A program made the translations under genes and the position numbers. From assembly GCF_029201545.1 (NCBI RefSeq), contig NZ_CP104007.1, positions 1 to 64,000 of the forward strand: a DNA stretch of 64,000 nt. Direction: 5' to 3'. The first letter of the stretch is position 1. Every line of letters starts with the position of its first letter. The notes below the pieces were generated by a model, which was given only the letters and a program-made list of their open reading frames with translations, did not search any database and was not told where the DNA came from. This document shows positions 47,801 through 56,836 of this stretch, in pieces. Source of the DNA: Devosia sp. FJ2-5-3. Lineage in GTDB: Bacteria; Pseudomonadota; Alphaproteobacteria; Rhizobiales; Devosiaceae.

Positions 47801-47883
47801 TCGCCGAGGAGACGCCCATCCATCACCGCAGCCGCCAGGGTCGGCAGGAAAGGTGTATGCGGCGGAATGGAAAAAAGGCTCAT
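44863..47883 (-). CDS. addB: Double-strand-break repair protein AddB
   Basis: 1006-aa partner of AddA, which carries the second nuclease and recognises Chi-like sequences. The N-terminal inactive helicase-like part (TIVLPTQRAKRVLAQAFLEHP) lacks a canonical Walker A, as usual in alphaproteobacterial AddB. The C-terminal RecB-like nuclease has LSVTEIETLMRSPYDLYARHVLGL and VEILDFKTGTPP. It overlaps both addA and the MurU-like gene by four bases. Confidence 0.94.
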   Translation of the reverse strand: MSLFSIPPHTPFLPTLAAAVMDGRLLGDWPRTGPFWLSDVTIVLPTQRAKRVLAQAFLEHPDFNGLLPDIRTFGGEVEDEEPFLPPFEAEALPRPASVLHRRLVLSRLVAAWARTPAGSEAFSTPPTAAEIFSMADSLGLVFDDLAIEERDASALKIITEQLSPTLGAYWQQTLTFLDIALTVWPQILATLGMADPAFLRGARLDRQADAAPLVYGDRPVIAAGSTGSIPATARLLRAISRLPRGALVLPGLDTDMSAETHAALLDPLKSPHGHPQYNLARLLRTLGAGPGQVEALVEGPHPRTHLVTKALALTEETAGWYEARLGGAQLQMALDGMAVIAARHEDEEARAIALAARSALAEKKTVGIITPDRNLARRIAAELARFDIYVDDAAGAPLFHAPVGRLARQILNLAVSRCAAVDLIALLRSRWAMFGYSRSELGALTDAIELGLLRGQRIAPGLGGLRAALAAHVVEPPKHAARRLSADDGGAISALLDRVEAAIAPLIALVDGQSMDAADLAQALRLALVATADGASLRGRDEFEGWADQMIGHRGEGHPFPPIALDRVLSALMTGFQVRNHVERRSDIAIWGQLEARLMSPDLVILGAVNEDKWPEPADPGPWLSRGMRLAAGLEPPERLQGLAAHDFAQAIGNRDVIVAYARRIGASPASPSRFLQRLDAFIGADAADGLQEKGRLWLEQARALDAVPETKPAARPLPNPPVHLRPRRLSVTEIETLMRSPYDLYARHVLGLRRLDPLGDVPDARERGTIIHDALGRFVMEGHDPNAPEAFDTLMTIAADSFSGLEAIGERRDIWLRRFETAARQFLDFERLRAPRVRKRHAEIRGEMTLPMVEPFLVTGQADRVDQMMDGSVEILDFKTGTPPTKGMMKAFEAPQLLVEAMMAKAGAMKDIPSADTSGLIYVKIGLGPEAFIPSDFAPAEGMDLMEAAEEIGRRMQGHIDFFLFNQRPMPARLLPLLSQRFAGAYDHLSRLAEWTSVDGGEDSE

Positions 47884-48572
47884 GGCGCCAGCAGCGCAGC
47901 GGTTGCGGCCAGGGCCTGCGGATCCCCCACATGATACCAGGGGGCATCGAGCACGATGCCGTAAAGCGTCTCGCGCTCCATTGCCGCGTCGAAGATGTCA
48001 GTGATCGAAAAGGCGCCATCCGGGGTATCACGGAACAGCTTTTTCCCCATCAGCGCCACCCCGCCATAGATGACAGGCGCTCCATAGTCCCGGGTCACCC
48101 TTCCGGCGGGATCCAGGCAAAAATCATGGCTGCGGCCAAAGCCGGTGGCGCGCGAGGGCTGGATGCAGAGGAGGACGATGTCGTCTTCTCCGGCGTAGCG
48201 CGCCCGCATCCGCCCCAGCGGCCTGTCGCTCCCCGCCGACCAGAAGGCATCGGTGTTCATGACGAAAAAGGGGTCGGTGGCGAGCATGGGCAGCGCCGCC
48301 TTGACGCCCCCACCGGTCCCCAGCAGCGTCGCCTCCCGGTTTACCTTCAAGAGCCCGCCAAAATGAGCCAGGACCTGATCGGCGCGATAATGGGCATTGG
48401 CCGCAAAGCGCTTGGCGCCTTCGGCCCGCGCAGTGGCCATGACGCGCTCGATCAGCGGCACGCCGGCCACCGGAATGAGAGGCTTGGGCAGGGTTTCGGT
48501 CAGCGGCCGCATGCGCATGCCGAGGCCGGCGGCAAGCAGCATCACATCAGGGAATCGGTCAGGCTTTTCCAT
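47880..48572 (-). CDS. MurU-like nucleotidyltransferase
   Basis: 230-aa sugar-1-phosphate nucleotidyltransferase. The N-terminal motif LAAGLGMRMRPLTETLPKPLIPV has the G-x-G-x-R and Lys of the NTP-transferase family. Gene order next to addB and overall length fit MurU, which makes UDP-MurNAc from MurNAc-1-phosphate in peptidoglycan recycling. The kinase AmgK, usually encoded just upstream of murU, is missing here; accD is upstream instead. MurU is the best guess; a hexose-phosphate uridylyl- or guanylyltransferase is possible. Confidence 0.82.
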   Translation of the reverse strand: MEKPDRFPDVMLLAAGLGMRMRPLTETLPKPLIPVAGVPLIERVMATARAEGAKRFAANAHYRADQVLAHFGGLLKVNREATLLGTGGGVKAALPMLATDPFFVMNTDAFWSAGSDRPLGRMRARYAGEDDIVLLCIQPSRATGFGRSHDFCLDPAGRVTRDYGAPVIYGGVALMGKKLFRDTPDGAFSITDIFDAAMERETLYGIVLDAPWYHVGDPQALAATAALLAP

Positions 48573-48645
48573 GGCCGGATAAGACCGGGGCGGCCCGGTC
48601 TTGTCCAGTATGGCCAGGGACAGGCGCCCTTAGCCTGTGGTCAAA
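48573..48645 (-). other. Two hairpins between accD and the MurU-like gene
   Basis: A perfect 9-bp stem AAGACCGGG / CCCGGTCTT at 48581-48602 and a 6-bp stem ACAGGC / GCCTGT at 48620-48638, neither with a clear T-run. They probably separate the trp-accD unit from the murU-addB-addA unit. Confidence 0.5.
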
Positions 48646-49620
48646 TTATTCGGCGTGGGCTGCTGGCGGAGCGAGATCGTCGTCGCCTTCTGCGGCCACA
48701 GCTACCTCGCGCATGCTCGCCTGTGCGGTCTGGGCACGCTCGTTCGTCCCAGCCAGCTCGGGGTGTTCTGGGCCGCGGGTCAGGATGCTCGCCAGCGAGC
48801 CGATGGTGGAGCGCAGATTGTGCCGGTGCACCACCATGTCGACCATGCCGTGCTCATAGAGATATTCGGAGCGCTGGAAGCCCTTTGGCAGCTTTTCGCG
48901 GATCGTCTGTTCGATCACACGCTGGCCGGCAAAGCCGATGAGAGCGCCCGGCTCGGCGAGATGCACGTCGCCGAGCATGGCATAGGAAGCGGTAACGCCG
49001 CCCGTGGTCGGATTGGTCAACACCACGAAGAAGGGCAGGCCAGCTTCGCGCAGGCGCAGCACCGCAACCGTGGTGCGCGGCATCTGCATCAGGCTGAGTA
49101 CGCCTTCCTGCATGCGCGCGCCGCCGGACGACACGAAGAGCACGAAAGGCGTCTTGCGCTCAACGGCGGTTTCCAGCCCGGTGATGATCCCCTGCCCGGC
49201 TGCCATGCCGAGCGATCCACCCATGAAGTCGAAATCCTGGATCGCGACTGTGATGTCGCGCTCATAGAGTCTGCCGACAGCCACGATGACGCTGTCCTCA
49301 AAGCCGGTCTTGGCGCGGTTTTCCTTCAACCGGTCGGTATAGCGCTTCTGGTCGCGGAATTTGAGCGGATCGACCGGTACGGACGCAACCGGGATCAAAT
49401 CATAGGCGCCGTCATCGAGGAAGGTCTTCAGCCGATCCGTCGGCTTGATCTTCATGTGATAGCCGGAATTCGGCACCACCCACTGATTGGCCTCGAGGTC
49501 CCGATAAAAGACCATCTCGCCCGATTCCGGGTCCTTCACCCACAAATTTTCGGGCGTATCCCGCTTGTTGGACAGGAAGGAGCGGATTTTGGGGCGGACG
49601 AAATTGTCGATCCAGTTCAT
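48646..49620 (-). CDS. accD: Acetyl-CoA carboxylase carboxyltransferase beta subunit
   Basis: 324 aa from the ATG at 49620, [15 protein letters not shown]; the frame back to 49677 is not supported. With AccA it transfers carboxyl from biotin to acetyl-CoA, the first step of fatty-acid synthesis. The crotonase-like core is intact ([24 protein letters not shown]). The N-terminal region that is a four-Cys zinc ribbon in E. coli has no Cys at all ([35 protein letters not shown]), so the RNA/DNA-binding zinc finger is lost. It follows trpA after 148 bp. Confidence 0.95.
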   Translation of the reverse strand: MNWIDNFVRPKIRSFLSNKRDTPENLWVKDPESGEMVFYRDLEANQWVVPNSGYHMKIKPTDRLKTFLDDGAYDLIPVASVPVDPLKFRDQKRYTDRLKENRAKTGFEDSVIVAVGRLYERDITVAIQDFDFMGGSLGMAAGQGIITGLETAVERKTPFVLFVSSGGARMQEGVLSLMQMPRTTVAVLRLREAGLPFFVVLTNPTTGGVTASYAMLGDVHLAEPGALIGFAGQRVIEQTIREKLPKGFQRSEYLYEHGMVDMVVHRHNLRSTIGSLASILTRGPEHPELAGTNERAQTAQASMREVAVAAEGDDDLAPPAAHAE

Positions 49621-49768
49621 GGCGCGGCCTTTCGTGGTGATTTCGACAGCGTTTTTTTTCGAAACGCTCGGGGTCACCTACTCGTCAATTGTGGCAATTC
49701 TTATCAGGGCGGAGCGGCCAGGGCAAAGCCCGCCTGGCCAATCCACAAGCCATGACTGTTTGGTTTGG

Positions 49769-50593
49769 TTAAGAGCGGGCGCGTTTGACGCCGCTGGCGA
49801 GGTCGGCAACGATAGTGCGCACCGCTTCCACAGTCCTGTCGGTGGCCTTGCCGTCGATTAGCGAATTACGCACGGCATCGACCAGGACCGAGCCGATAAC
49901 GATGCCGTCGGCATGCTGGCCGATTTCGGCAGCGTCTTCGGCTGTCTTGATGCCAAAACCAACCGCCACCGGCAAATCGGTGTGGCCCTTGATGCGCGCC
50001 ACGGCTTCGCCGACGGCGCCGCGCGACTTGATCGCCGCGCCGGTTACGCCCGTCATCGACACATAGTAGACAAAGCCCGATGTGTTGGCGAGCACGGCCG
50101 GCAGACGCTTGTCGTCGGTCGTCGGGGTGGTGAGGCGAATGAAATTGATCCCCGCCTTGAGCGCTGGAAGGCAGAGTTCGTCGTCTTCCTCTGGCGGCAG
50201 ATCGACCACGATCAGCCCGTCGACCCCGGCTTCCTTGGCGGCCGCCAGAAACGCGTCGACGCCGAAGATATAGATGGGGTTGTAATAGCCCATCAGCACG
50301 ATCGGCGTAGTCTCGTCCTTGCGGCGGAACTCTTCGACCATGCCGAGCACGCCGCGCAGGGTCTGGCCACTGGCCAGGGCACGTTGCCCCCCGAGCTGGA
50401 TGGCGACGCCATCGGCCATCGGATCGGAAAAGGGCATGCCCAGCTCGATGATATCGGCGCCGGCCTGGGGCAGGGCGTTGAGAATGGCCTGCCCCGTCGC
50501 CAGATCCGGATCGCCGGCCATGATGAAGGTCACGAGCGCCGGGCGGTTGGCGGCCTTGAGATCGGCAAATCTGGTGTCAATACGAGTGGTCAT
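49769..50593 (-). CDS. trpA: Tryptophan synthase alpha chain
   Basis: 274-aa TIM barrel that cleaves indole-3-glycerol phosphate to indole, which passes through a tunnel to TrpB. Catalytic Glu and Asp are in [17 protein letters not shown] and the phosphate loop is in [11 protein letters not shown]. Its ATG shares one base with the trpB stop (TAATG), so synthesis is coupled one to one. Confidence 0.97.
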   Translation of the reverse strand: MTTRIDTRFADLKAANRPALVTFIMAGDPDLATGQAILNALPQAGADIIELGMPFSDPMADGVAIQLGGQRALASGQTLRGVLGMVEEFRRKDETTPIVLMGYYNPIYIFGVDAFLAAAKEAGVDGLIVVDLPPEEDDELCLPALKAGINFIRLTTPTTDDKRLPAVLANTSGFVYYVSMTGVTGAAIKSRGAVGEAVARIKGHTDLPVAVGFGIKTAEDAAEIGQHADGIVIGSVLVDAVRNSLIDGKATDRTVEAVRTIVADLASGVKRARS

Positions 50594-51807
50594 TACTTCA
50601 GCAGCCCCAGATATTTACCGACGCTTTCCACGTCCTTGTCGCCGCGCCCGGAAAGGCAGAGCACGATCGACTTGTCCTTGCCCATGGTCGGGGCGAGCTT
50701 GATCACCTGGGCCAGGCCATGGGCGCTTTCCAGCGCCGGGATGATGCCTTCGAGCTTGGTGCAGAGCTGGAACGCTTCCAGCGCCTCATTGTCGGTAACA
50801 GGCGCATAGGTGACGCGCTTGGTATCGTGCAGATAGGAATGTTCCGGGCCGACGCCGGGGTAGTCGAGGCCCGCCGAAATGGAATGGCCTTCGAGAATCT
50901 GGCCATCGGCGTCCTGCAGCAGATAGGTGCGATTGCCATGTAGCACGCCGGGGCGTCCGCCGGTCATCGAGGCGGCGTGGCCGTTCTCGACCTGGATGCC
51001 ATGGCCGCCTGCTTCGGCGCCATAAATGGCGACTTCCGGATCGTCGAGGAAGGCGTGGAAGGTGCCGATGGCGTTAGAGCCACCGCCAACACAGGCAACC
51101 ACTGCGTCGGGCAGCTTGCCTTCGATTTCACGGAATTGTTCCTTGAGCTCGGTGCCGATGACGGACTGGAAGTCGCGCACCATCTCCGGATAGGGATGGG
51201 GGCCTGCGGCAGTGCCGATGAGGTAATAGGTCGAGTCCACATTGGTGACCCAGTCGCGCAGCGCCTCGTTCATGGCGTCCTTGAGCGTGCCAGCACCGGC
51301 GGTGACAGGACGCACTTCGGCGCCCAGCATCTTCATGCGCAGTACATTGGGCATTTGCCGTTCCACGTCGGTGGCGCCCATGAAGATCGTGCAGGGCAGG
51401 TCGAACTTGGCGCAGACCGTGGCCGTCGCCACGCCATGCTGGCCGGCGCCTGTTTCGGCGATCACGCGGGTCTTGCCCATACGCTTGGCGAGCAGGATCT
51501 GCCCCAGGCAATTGTTGATCTTGTGGCTGCCGGTGTGGTTGAGCTCTTCGCGCTTGAGATAGACCTTTGCGCCACCAAGGTGCTCGGTGATGCGCTGGGC
51601 AAAGTAGAGCGGGCTCGGCCGGCCGGTATAGTGAATTGCCAGGTCCTTGAGCTCGTCTAGATAGGCGGGGTCGGCTTTGGCCTCGCGATAATGCCGTTCG
51701 AGATCGAGGATCAGCGGCATCAGCGTTTCCGCGACGAACCGCCCGCCATAGATGCCGAAACGACCATGTTCGTCCGGGCCGTTGCGCAGGGAATTGATAC
51801 CATCCAT
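50593..51807 (-). CDS. trpB: Tryptophan synthase beta chain
   Basis: 404 aa from the ATG at 51807 with AGGA ten bases upstream; the frame is open to 51870. PLP enzyme joining indole and serine. The PLP lysine is Lys96 in [12 protein letters not shown] and the phosphate-binding Gly-rich loop is [11 protein letters not shown]. The C-terminus has the expected [10 protein letters not shown]. It lies between trpF and trpA in the conserved trpFBA order. Confidence 0.97.
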   Translation of the reverse strand: MDGINSLRNGPDEHGRFGIYGGRFVAETLMPLILDLERHYREAKADPAYLDELKDLAIHYTGRPSPLYFAQRITEHLGGAKVYLKREELNHTGSHKINNCLGQILLAKRMGKTRVIAETGAGQHGVATATVCAKFDLPCTIFMGATDVERQMPNVLRMKMLGAEVRPVTAGAGTLKDAMNEALRDWVTNVDSTYYLIGTAAGPHPYPEMVRDFQSVIGTELKEQFREIEGKLPDAVVACVGGGSNAIGTFHAFLDDPEVAIYGAEAGGHGIQVENGHAASMTGGRPGVLHGNRTYLLQDADGQILEGHSISAGLDYPGVGPEHSYLHDTKRVTYAPVTDNEALEAFQLCTKLEGIIPALESAHGLAQVIKLAPTMGKDKSIVLCLSGRGDKDVESVGKYLGLLK

Positions 51808-51887
51808 TGGCGGAAGTCCTAACTTGCTCGGCCTCTCCAGCGTCGTCAGGCCGACGGACGGAAAAGCCAATGTTTCAGCGATGTCGA

Positions 51888-51907
51888 CCCCTCTTCCAAA
51901 AGAGGGG
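51888..51907. terminator. Hairpin between trpF and trpB
   Basis: CCCCTCTT / AAGAGGGG, a perfect 8-bp stem with a 4-nt loop in the 113-bp trpF-trpB gap. No T-run; it may be a processing or attenuating hairpin. Confidence 0.4.
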
Positions 51908-51920
51908 CGCCGCCCGATCC

Positions 51921-52571
51921 TTATACTGCCGCGCGCGCGTTTCGGATGAACGCCTCGATCAGCCTCTTGTCCTTGACGCCGGGTGCCTTCTCGACGCCCG
52001 AGGACACATCCACTCCGAAGGGTGGCCGCACGGTGCGGATGGCCTCGGCGACATTCTCTGGCGTCAGGCCTCCCGAAAGCATGAAGGGTACGGAGGGGTC
52101 AAGCGCTTCGAGCAGCTTCCAGTCAAACGTGTCGCCCAGTCCGCCGGGACGGTCGGCGCCCTTGGGTGGCTTGGCGTCGAGCAGGATGCGGTCGGCAACG
52201 TCGACGAAGTTGGCCACCTGGGCAACGTCGTCGGCCGAGCCGATCGGCAACGCCTTCATGATCTCGACGCCGGTTTCAGCTCGAATGGTTTCAACGCGGT
52301 GGGGCGATTCCGGCCCGTGCAGCTGGATCCAGTCAGGCCCCAGCGCGGCCACTTCGGCCACGCCGCTATTGTCTGGATTGACCAGAAGCACACAGGTCTG
52401 CACGCGGCCACGCGCTGCCGAAATCAGGTCGGCGAGCTCTTCGATGGAGACGTGGCGCGGGGAACGCACGAAATGCACGAAGCCGACCATGTCGGCTCCT
52501 GCATCGATCGTGGCATCCAGCAGGTCGAGTGTCTTGATGCCGCAGATTTTGACGATCAGGGGATCGGCCAT
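51921..52571 (-). CDS. trpF: Phosphoribosylanthranilate isomerase
   Basis: 216-aa TIM barrel catalysing the Amadori rearrangement in tryptophan synthesis. The N-terminus IVKICGIKT carries the catalytic Cys, and [23 protein letters not shown] near the end binds phosphate and holds the conserved GVE..PG motif. First of the trpFBA group; lapA lies 57 bp upstream. Confidence 0.96.
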   Translation of the reverse strand: MADPLIVKICGIKTLDLLDATIDAGADMVGFVHFVRSPRHVSIEELADLISAARGRVQTCVLLVNPDNSGVAEVAALGPDWIQLHGPESPHRVETIRAETGVEIMKALPIGSADDVAQVANFVDVADRILLDAKPPKGADRPGGLGDTFDWKLLEALDPSVPFMLSGGLTPENVAEAIRTVRPPFGVDVSSGVEKAPGVKDKRLIEAFIRNARAAV

Positions 52572-52628
52572 TTTTAAGGTCGGACTCGAGGGGTCAGAGA
52601 GGGAAAGGAATTTTATGGGCTGCGGACA

Positions 52629-52991
52629 TTACCGCATTTCCAGGAGGTCATCGACCTCCGAGACCGAGCTGGCGCCGGCAAGACCCTGGCGCCGCCGCTG
52701 GGCTTCCAGTTCCTGGTTCAGATGCTGTGCTTCGCGCCGCCAGTGCTTTTCGCGGCGCCGGTGATGGCCCTGGGCAAACCAGGTAGCCACCCCACCGAGC
52801 ATCACGCCGATCAGAAGCACGACATAGAGAATTATGAAAAGCGGAATACCCGCAGAGCCGGGCTCAAGCGGCAGTGGCGTCGCAAAAGGATTGAAATAGA
52901 CCGGCACGAGCTGGCGATTGGCAAGGGCAAAGGCGACCAGACCCAGACAGAGCGGCACCAGAACCAACCAGCCGACGATCTTGTTGAGCAT
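52629..52991 (-). CDS. LapA-domain membrane protein
   Basis: 120 aa with two N-terminal transmembrane helices (GWLVLVPLCLGLVAFALANRQ and IPLFIILYVVLLIGVMLGGVATW), then a basic, coiled-coil-like cytoplasmic tail (RRREKHWRREAQHLNQELEAQRRR). This is the LapA/DUF1049 family, linked in E. coli to control of LPS synthesis with LapB and FtsH. It lies between ihfB and trpF, the usual place in alphaproteobacteria. Confidence 0.88.
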   Translation of the reverse strand: MLNKIVGWLVLVPLCLGLVAFALANRQLVPVYFNPFATPLPLEPGSAGIPLFIILYVVLLIGVMLGGVATWFAQGHHRRREKHWRREAQHLNQELEAQRRRQGLAGASSVSEVDDLLEMR

Positions 52992-53023
52992 ATAGTTTCC
53001 TAGAATTCGCCGTCCGACGCTCC

Positions 53024-53305
53024 TCAGGAGCGGTTCAGACGCTCGCGAATCTCCTTGCCGGCCTTGAATTGCGGCACGTATTTCTCGCCCACATCGACCT
53101 GCTCGCCCGTGCGCGGATTGCGTCCGACGCGAGCGGGCCGGTTCTTCACCGAGAAGGCTCCAAACCCGCGCAGCTCGACGCGATCGCCGCGTGCCATGGC
53201 ATCGCCGATCTCGTCCAGTATCGCATTGACGATGTTCTCGATATCACGCTGGAAAAGATGCGGGTTTTCCGCAGCGAGCTTCTCGACAAGTTCCGACTTG
53301 ATCAT
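53024..53305 (-). CDS. ihfB: Integration host factor subunit beta
   Basis: 93 aa from the ATG at 53305. DNA-bending nucleoid protein that pairs with IhfA and assists sigma-54 promoters, replication and recombination. The start [17 protein letters not shown] is canonical, and the beta-arm signature [21 protein letters not shown] intercalates DNA. The frame runs back to 53377 without homology. It is next to sppA upstream and lapA downstream. Confidence 0.96.
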   Translation of the reverse strand: MIKSELVEKLAAENPHLFQRDIENIVNAILDEIGDAMARGDRVELRGFGAFSVKNRPARVGRNPRTGEQVDVGEKYVPQFKAGKEIRERLNRS

Positions 53306-53333
53306 GAAAAACTCCGTTCCCACGCTGCCCCGC

Positions 53334-54290
53334 TCAGGGGATGGGCTCAACCTGCCAAAGGGAAACCAAACCGTCAAGCACTACGGGTCCCCGCCCTTCG
53401 AGACCAAGTATAGTGCGAGCCGAACCGGAAACGAAATCCGCCAGCCATCCGTAGTTTCCGCTAGGGAGGGGCCAGGCCTGCGCAATGTTCAAATCCTTAT
53501 CGATGCCATGTTCGCTTTCGAGCCAGAGAAGGGCTTCCCGCTCGCCGCCAATGGCGTCGATAAGCCCGACTTCAACGCCGACACGACCGGTCACGATCCG
53601 TCCATCGGCCAGCGTTCGAGCGCGGCTCGGCTCCATATTCCGACGCTCGGCGACAATGTCGACGAACCAGTCGAAACTGTCGCCAACCAGCGCCCCGATC
53701 GAGGACCGCACTTCGGGGCTCATCGGCTCATTGAAATCGGGTTCGGCCTTGAGCGGACCGGAGGCGACCTTGTCGAGATCGATGCCGATGGTGTCGAGCA
53801 GCTTGCCGGCATTGATGTGCTGGTAGAGCACCCCAATCGAGCCAACGATGGACAGGCGCCGCGCAAAGATGTGATCGGTGCCCAGCGCGGTCATATAGGC
53901 CGCAGAAGCGCCGAGTTCCCGGATCACCGCCACTGTCGGCTTGACTTCGGACAGACGGCGCAAATCCTCATAGAGTTCCTCACCGCCCGCAGTGGTCCCT
54001 CCGGGCGAGTTGATGGCGACGATGACGGCTTTCACCTTGTCGTCATCACCGAGTTCCTCGAGCAGTTTCACGCGCTGAGCGTCCGTGCCGATCGTGCCGC
54101 TGATGGTCACCCGGGCAATTCGTTCGCCGCTCGCTTCGCCAGGCAGCAGGAAGCGCCCGGCGATCGCGAGGATGGCGATGGCGGCAGCCAGAAAGGCAAT
54201 CAGGCGCCAGCGCCCGCGGGAACGGCGGAAGCGGTCCGCGGCCAGGGCCTCGTGAGCGGAGGAATGGATTTGAGGAGCAGGATCGGTCAC
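53334..54290 (-). CDS. sppA: Signal peptide peptidase SppA (S49)
   Basis: 318-aa single-domain SppA, half the size of the E. coli enzyme and of the archaeal/Bacillus type. GTG start. One N-terminal membrane anchor ([20 protein letters not shown]), then the S49 domain with the nucleophile Ser in [14 protein letters not shown]; the general-base Lys is expected in the segment [14 protein letters not shown]. It degrades signal peptides after cleavage. Confidence 0.93.
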   Translation of the reverse strand: MTDPAPQIHSSAHEALAADRFRRSRGRWRLIAFLAAAIAILAIAGRFLLPGEASGERIARVTISGTIGTDAQRVKLLEELGDDDKVKAVIVAINSPGGTTAGGEELYEDLRRLSEVKPTVAVIRELGASAAYMTALGTDHIFARRLSIVGSIGVLYQHINAGKLLDTIGIDLDKVASGPLKAEPDFNEPMSPEVRSSIGALVGDSFDWFVDIVAERRNMEPSRARTLADGRIVTGRVGVEVGLIDAIGGEREALLWLESEHGIDKDLNIAQAWPLPSGNYGWLADFVSGSARTILGLEGRGPVVLDGLVSLWQVEPIP

Positions 54291-54350
54291 GCGCAGTCTC
54301 CGGGTCGCTGAGCTTTCGACCTAAGCGCCCTGGCTCTTTGCCGCAAGAGG

Positions 54351-54869
54351 TCACGCGCTGGTTTGATCGAGGTCCTTGATCATGTAGCGGGCGGCTCCTT
54401 CATAGGTCGCAAGCTTTTCGGCGAGCCCGGGTTGGTCGCTGACAGAAAACCCCTGACGCTCCCAGAAGCCGAGGGATCCGTTGACCGCAACCAGGCTCAT
54501 GCTGGCGAGCCCCATGACCTTTGCATGCTTGGTCAGGGCGGCGACAATCTGGCCGGCCGCACCCAATCCGCGCGTCAGCGGCAGCAGCGCCAGGTCATGG
54601 ATATAATAGCTGTCGGCGCCTTCGGGCAGGGCGCCGAGGGGAGCATTGAGCTCCGGCAGGCTGCCCAGGCGCCAGGGATGGCTCAGCACATAGCCGGCCG
54701 GTTTTTCCGAGACTTCCAGGAGATAGCAGCCATTGCGGTAAAGTTCCTGGCGCTCCGCCAGTATCGCGCGGGCTTCGAAGAAATCGGGGTGGACGCGGTT
54801 TGCGATGTCGAACACCGCATCGATGTCGTAGCCGGTCATGGCGCGCCAGGCGATGTCCCTGTGCAGCAT
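54351..54869 (-). CDS. GNAT-family acetyltransferase
   Basis: 172 aa from the ATG at 54869, eight bases after AAAGGAA; an in-frame TTG six codons upstream overlaps that site. The GNAT fold is seen: acetyl-CoA-binding strand YYIHDLALLPLTRGLGAAGQIVAALTKHAK, and the C-terminal SLVAVNGSLGFWERQGF. The substrate is unknown. It stands between rpsA and sppA, an addition to the usual order. Confidence 0.85.
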   Translation of the reverse strand: MLHRDIAWRAMTGYDIDAVFDIANRVHPDFFEARAILAERQELYRNGCYLLEVSEKPAGYVLSHPWRLGSLPELNAPLGALPEGADSYYIHDLALLPLTRGLGAAGQIVAALTKHAKVMGLASMSLVAVNGSLGFWERQGFSVSDQPGLAEKLATYEGAARYMIKDLDQTSA

Positions 54870-54884
54870 GAATGTTCCTTTCAA

Positions 54885-54916
54885 CAAAAACGGCCCGCAC
54901 CGTGAGGCGCGGGCCG
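54885..54916 (-). terminator. rpsA terminator
   Basis: Reverse strand: CGGCCCGC / GCGGGCCG with a loop of about 10 nt, followed by TTTTTGTT, 23 nt after the rpsA stop and just before the GNAT ribosome-binding site. Confidence 0.85.
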
Positions 54917-54938
54917 AATAGTCAGTTCTCAGAGAAGC

Positions 54939-56651
54939 TTACTTCTCGTCGCGACCCTTGAGGGCAGCGCCCAGGATGTCGCCGAGCGATGCGCCCGAAT
55001 CGGACGAACCGAAATTGGCCACGGCTTCACGCTCTTCGGCGATTTCGAGCGCCTTGATCGAGAGCTGGATGCGGCCGGTCTTGCGATCGTACTGGGTGAC
55101 GCGTGCGTCGACCTTTTCGCCCTTGCTGAAACGCTCGGGACGCTGGTCGTTGCGGTCGCGGGAGAGATCGGCGCGACGGATGAACGCAGTCACTTCACTG
55201 TCGGCGATACGGACTTCAATGCCCCCATCGTTGACTTCGATGACTTCGGTGGTCACGACGGCGTTCTTGCGCAGACCGCCGGTTTCGCCGCTGGCAGCGG
55301 AGGTTTCTGCCAGGTCGTCAGCAGCGAGCTGCTTGATACCGAGCGAGATACGTTCCTTTTCGACGTCGACGTCGAGAACCTTGGCCTTGACGATATCGCC
55401 ACGGTTGTAGTCGTCGAGTGCGACTTCACCGGACTTCTGCCAGTCGAGGTCGGAGAGGTGAACCATGCCGTCCACATCGCCTTCGAGGCCGATGAACAGG
55501 CCGAATTCGGTCTTGTTCTTGACTTCGCCTTCGATGGTGGCGCCAACCGGGTTCTTCTCGGCGAAGGCTTCCCACGGGTTCTGCAGGGTCTGCTTGAGAC
55601 CGAGCGAGATGCGGCGCTTGTCCGGATCGACTTCGAGCACGACCACGTCGACTTCCTGGGAGGTCGACACGATCTTGCCCGGATGGACGTTCTTCTTGGT
55701 CCAGCTCATCTCGGAGACGTGGATCAGGCCTTCGATGCCCGGCTCGAGCTCAACGAATGCACCGTAGTCGGTGATGTTGGTCACGCGGCCAGTGAACTTG
55801 GCGTTGATCGGGTACTTGGCCTCGATGCCTTCCCACGGATCGGCCTGAAGCTGCTTCATGCCCAGCGAGATACGGTGGCTCTCGTGGTTGATGCGAACGA
55901 TCTGGACCTTGATGGTCTCGCCGATCGTGAGCACTTCGGACGGGTGGTTGACGCGACGCCATGCGATGTCGGTGACGTGCAGCAGGCCGTCAATGCCGCC
56001 GAGGTCAACGAACGCACCGTAATCGGTGATGTTCTTGACGACGCCGTCAACAACCTGGCCTTCTTCGAGCTGCTGGACGATTTCCGAACGCTGCTCGGCG
56101 CGCGACTCTTCGAGGATGGCACGACGCGAAACGACGATATTGCCGCGACGCTTGTCCATCTTGAGGATCTGGAAGGGCTGGGAAACGTTCATCAGCGGCG
56201 CAATGTCGCGGATTGGACGGATGTCGACCTGCGAACGCGGCAGGAAGGCCACGGCACCTTCGAGATCGACGGTGAAACCACCCTTGACCTGGTTGAAGAT
56301 GACGCCTTCGACGCGCTCATTGGCGTTGTACTTCTCTTCGAGCTTGACCCAGCTCTCTTCGCGGCGAGCCTTCTCGCGCGACAGGACGGCTTCGCCCATG
56401 GCGTTCTCGACGCGGTCAACATAGACCTCGACTTCCGAACCCACGGTGATGGTGCCGTCACGGCCGGCCTGGCCGAATTCCTTCAGCGGCACGCGGCCTT
56501 CAGTCTTCAGACCAACGTCGATGATCGCGAGGTCTTTTTCGATGGCGACGACCTTGCCACGAACAACGGTGCCTTCAGCGGCATCATTGTCGACAAAGCT
56601 GTCGAGCAGCATCGATTCAAAATCTTCTTTCGTCACAGTTTGCTGTGCCAA
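54939..56651 (-). CDS. rpsA: Ribosomal protein bS1, TTG start
   Basis: 570 aa. The best start is TTG at 56651 (TTGGCACAGCAA), eleven bases after GGAGAAGAAG; a GTG five codons later is an alternative. The frame upstream to 56735 gives Arg-rich residues without family match, and the first ATG (MLLDSF) would cut a conserved segment. Six S1 repeats, recognisable by motifs such as VVKNITDYGAFVDLGGIDGLLHVTDIAW, recruit mRNA to the 30S subunit. The weak start may relate to S1 autoregulation. It follows cmk, as in most Proteobacteria. Confidence 0.96.
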   Translation of the reverse strand: MAQQTVTKEDFESMLLDSFVDNDAAEGTVVRGKVVAIEKDLAIIDVGLKTEGRVPLKEFGQAGRDGTITVGSEVEVYVDRVENAMGEAVLSREKARREESWVKLEEKYNANERVEGVIFNQVKGGFTVDLEGAVAFLPRSQVDIRPIRDIAPLMNVSQPFQILKMDKRRGNIVVSRRAILEESRAEQRSEIVQQLEEGQVVDGVVKNITDYGAFVDLGGIDGLLHVTDIAWRRVNHPSEVLTIGETIKVQIVRINHESHRISLGMKQLQADPWEGIEAKYPINAKFTGRVTNITDYGAFVELEPGIEGLIHVSEMSWTKKNVHPGKIVSTSQEVDVVVLEVDPDKRRISLGLKQTLQNPWEAFAEKNPVGATIEGEVKNKTEFGLFIGLEGDVDGMVHLSDLDWQKSGEVALDDYNRGDIVKAKVLDVDVEKERISLGIKQLAADDLAETSAASGETGGLRKNAVVTTEVIEVNDGGIEVRIADSEVTAFIRRADLSRDRNDQRPERFSKGEKVDARVTQYDRKTGRIQLSIKALEIAEEREAVANFGSSDSGASLGDILGAALKGRDEK

Positions 56652-56836
56652 ACTTCTTCTCCATGCGCCGGTCGTTGGGGGTTGCAATCCTGTCTGAGCA
56701 CGGGTCCGCTTCGGCGAATGCCAAAGCCGGCGCACGGAGCACCGTCTCCTCGATCAGGACGATCTGGTAGTCTGAAGTTCCGGGCCATGGTCTTTGCGAA
56801 GTCGCGGACAGAGGCCCAAGGAGGAAATTAGGAGGG

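Noticed and set aside
53055..54311. 418-codon forward frame over ihfB and sppA
   Set aside because: Shadow of two well-supported reverse-strand genes.
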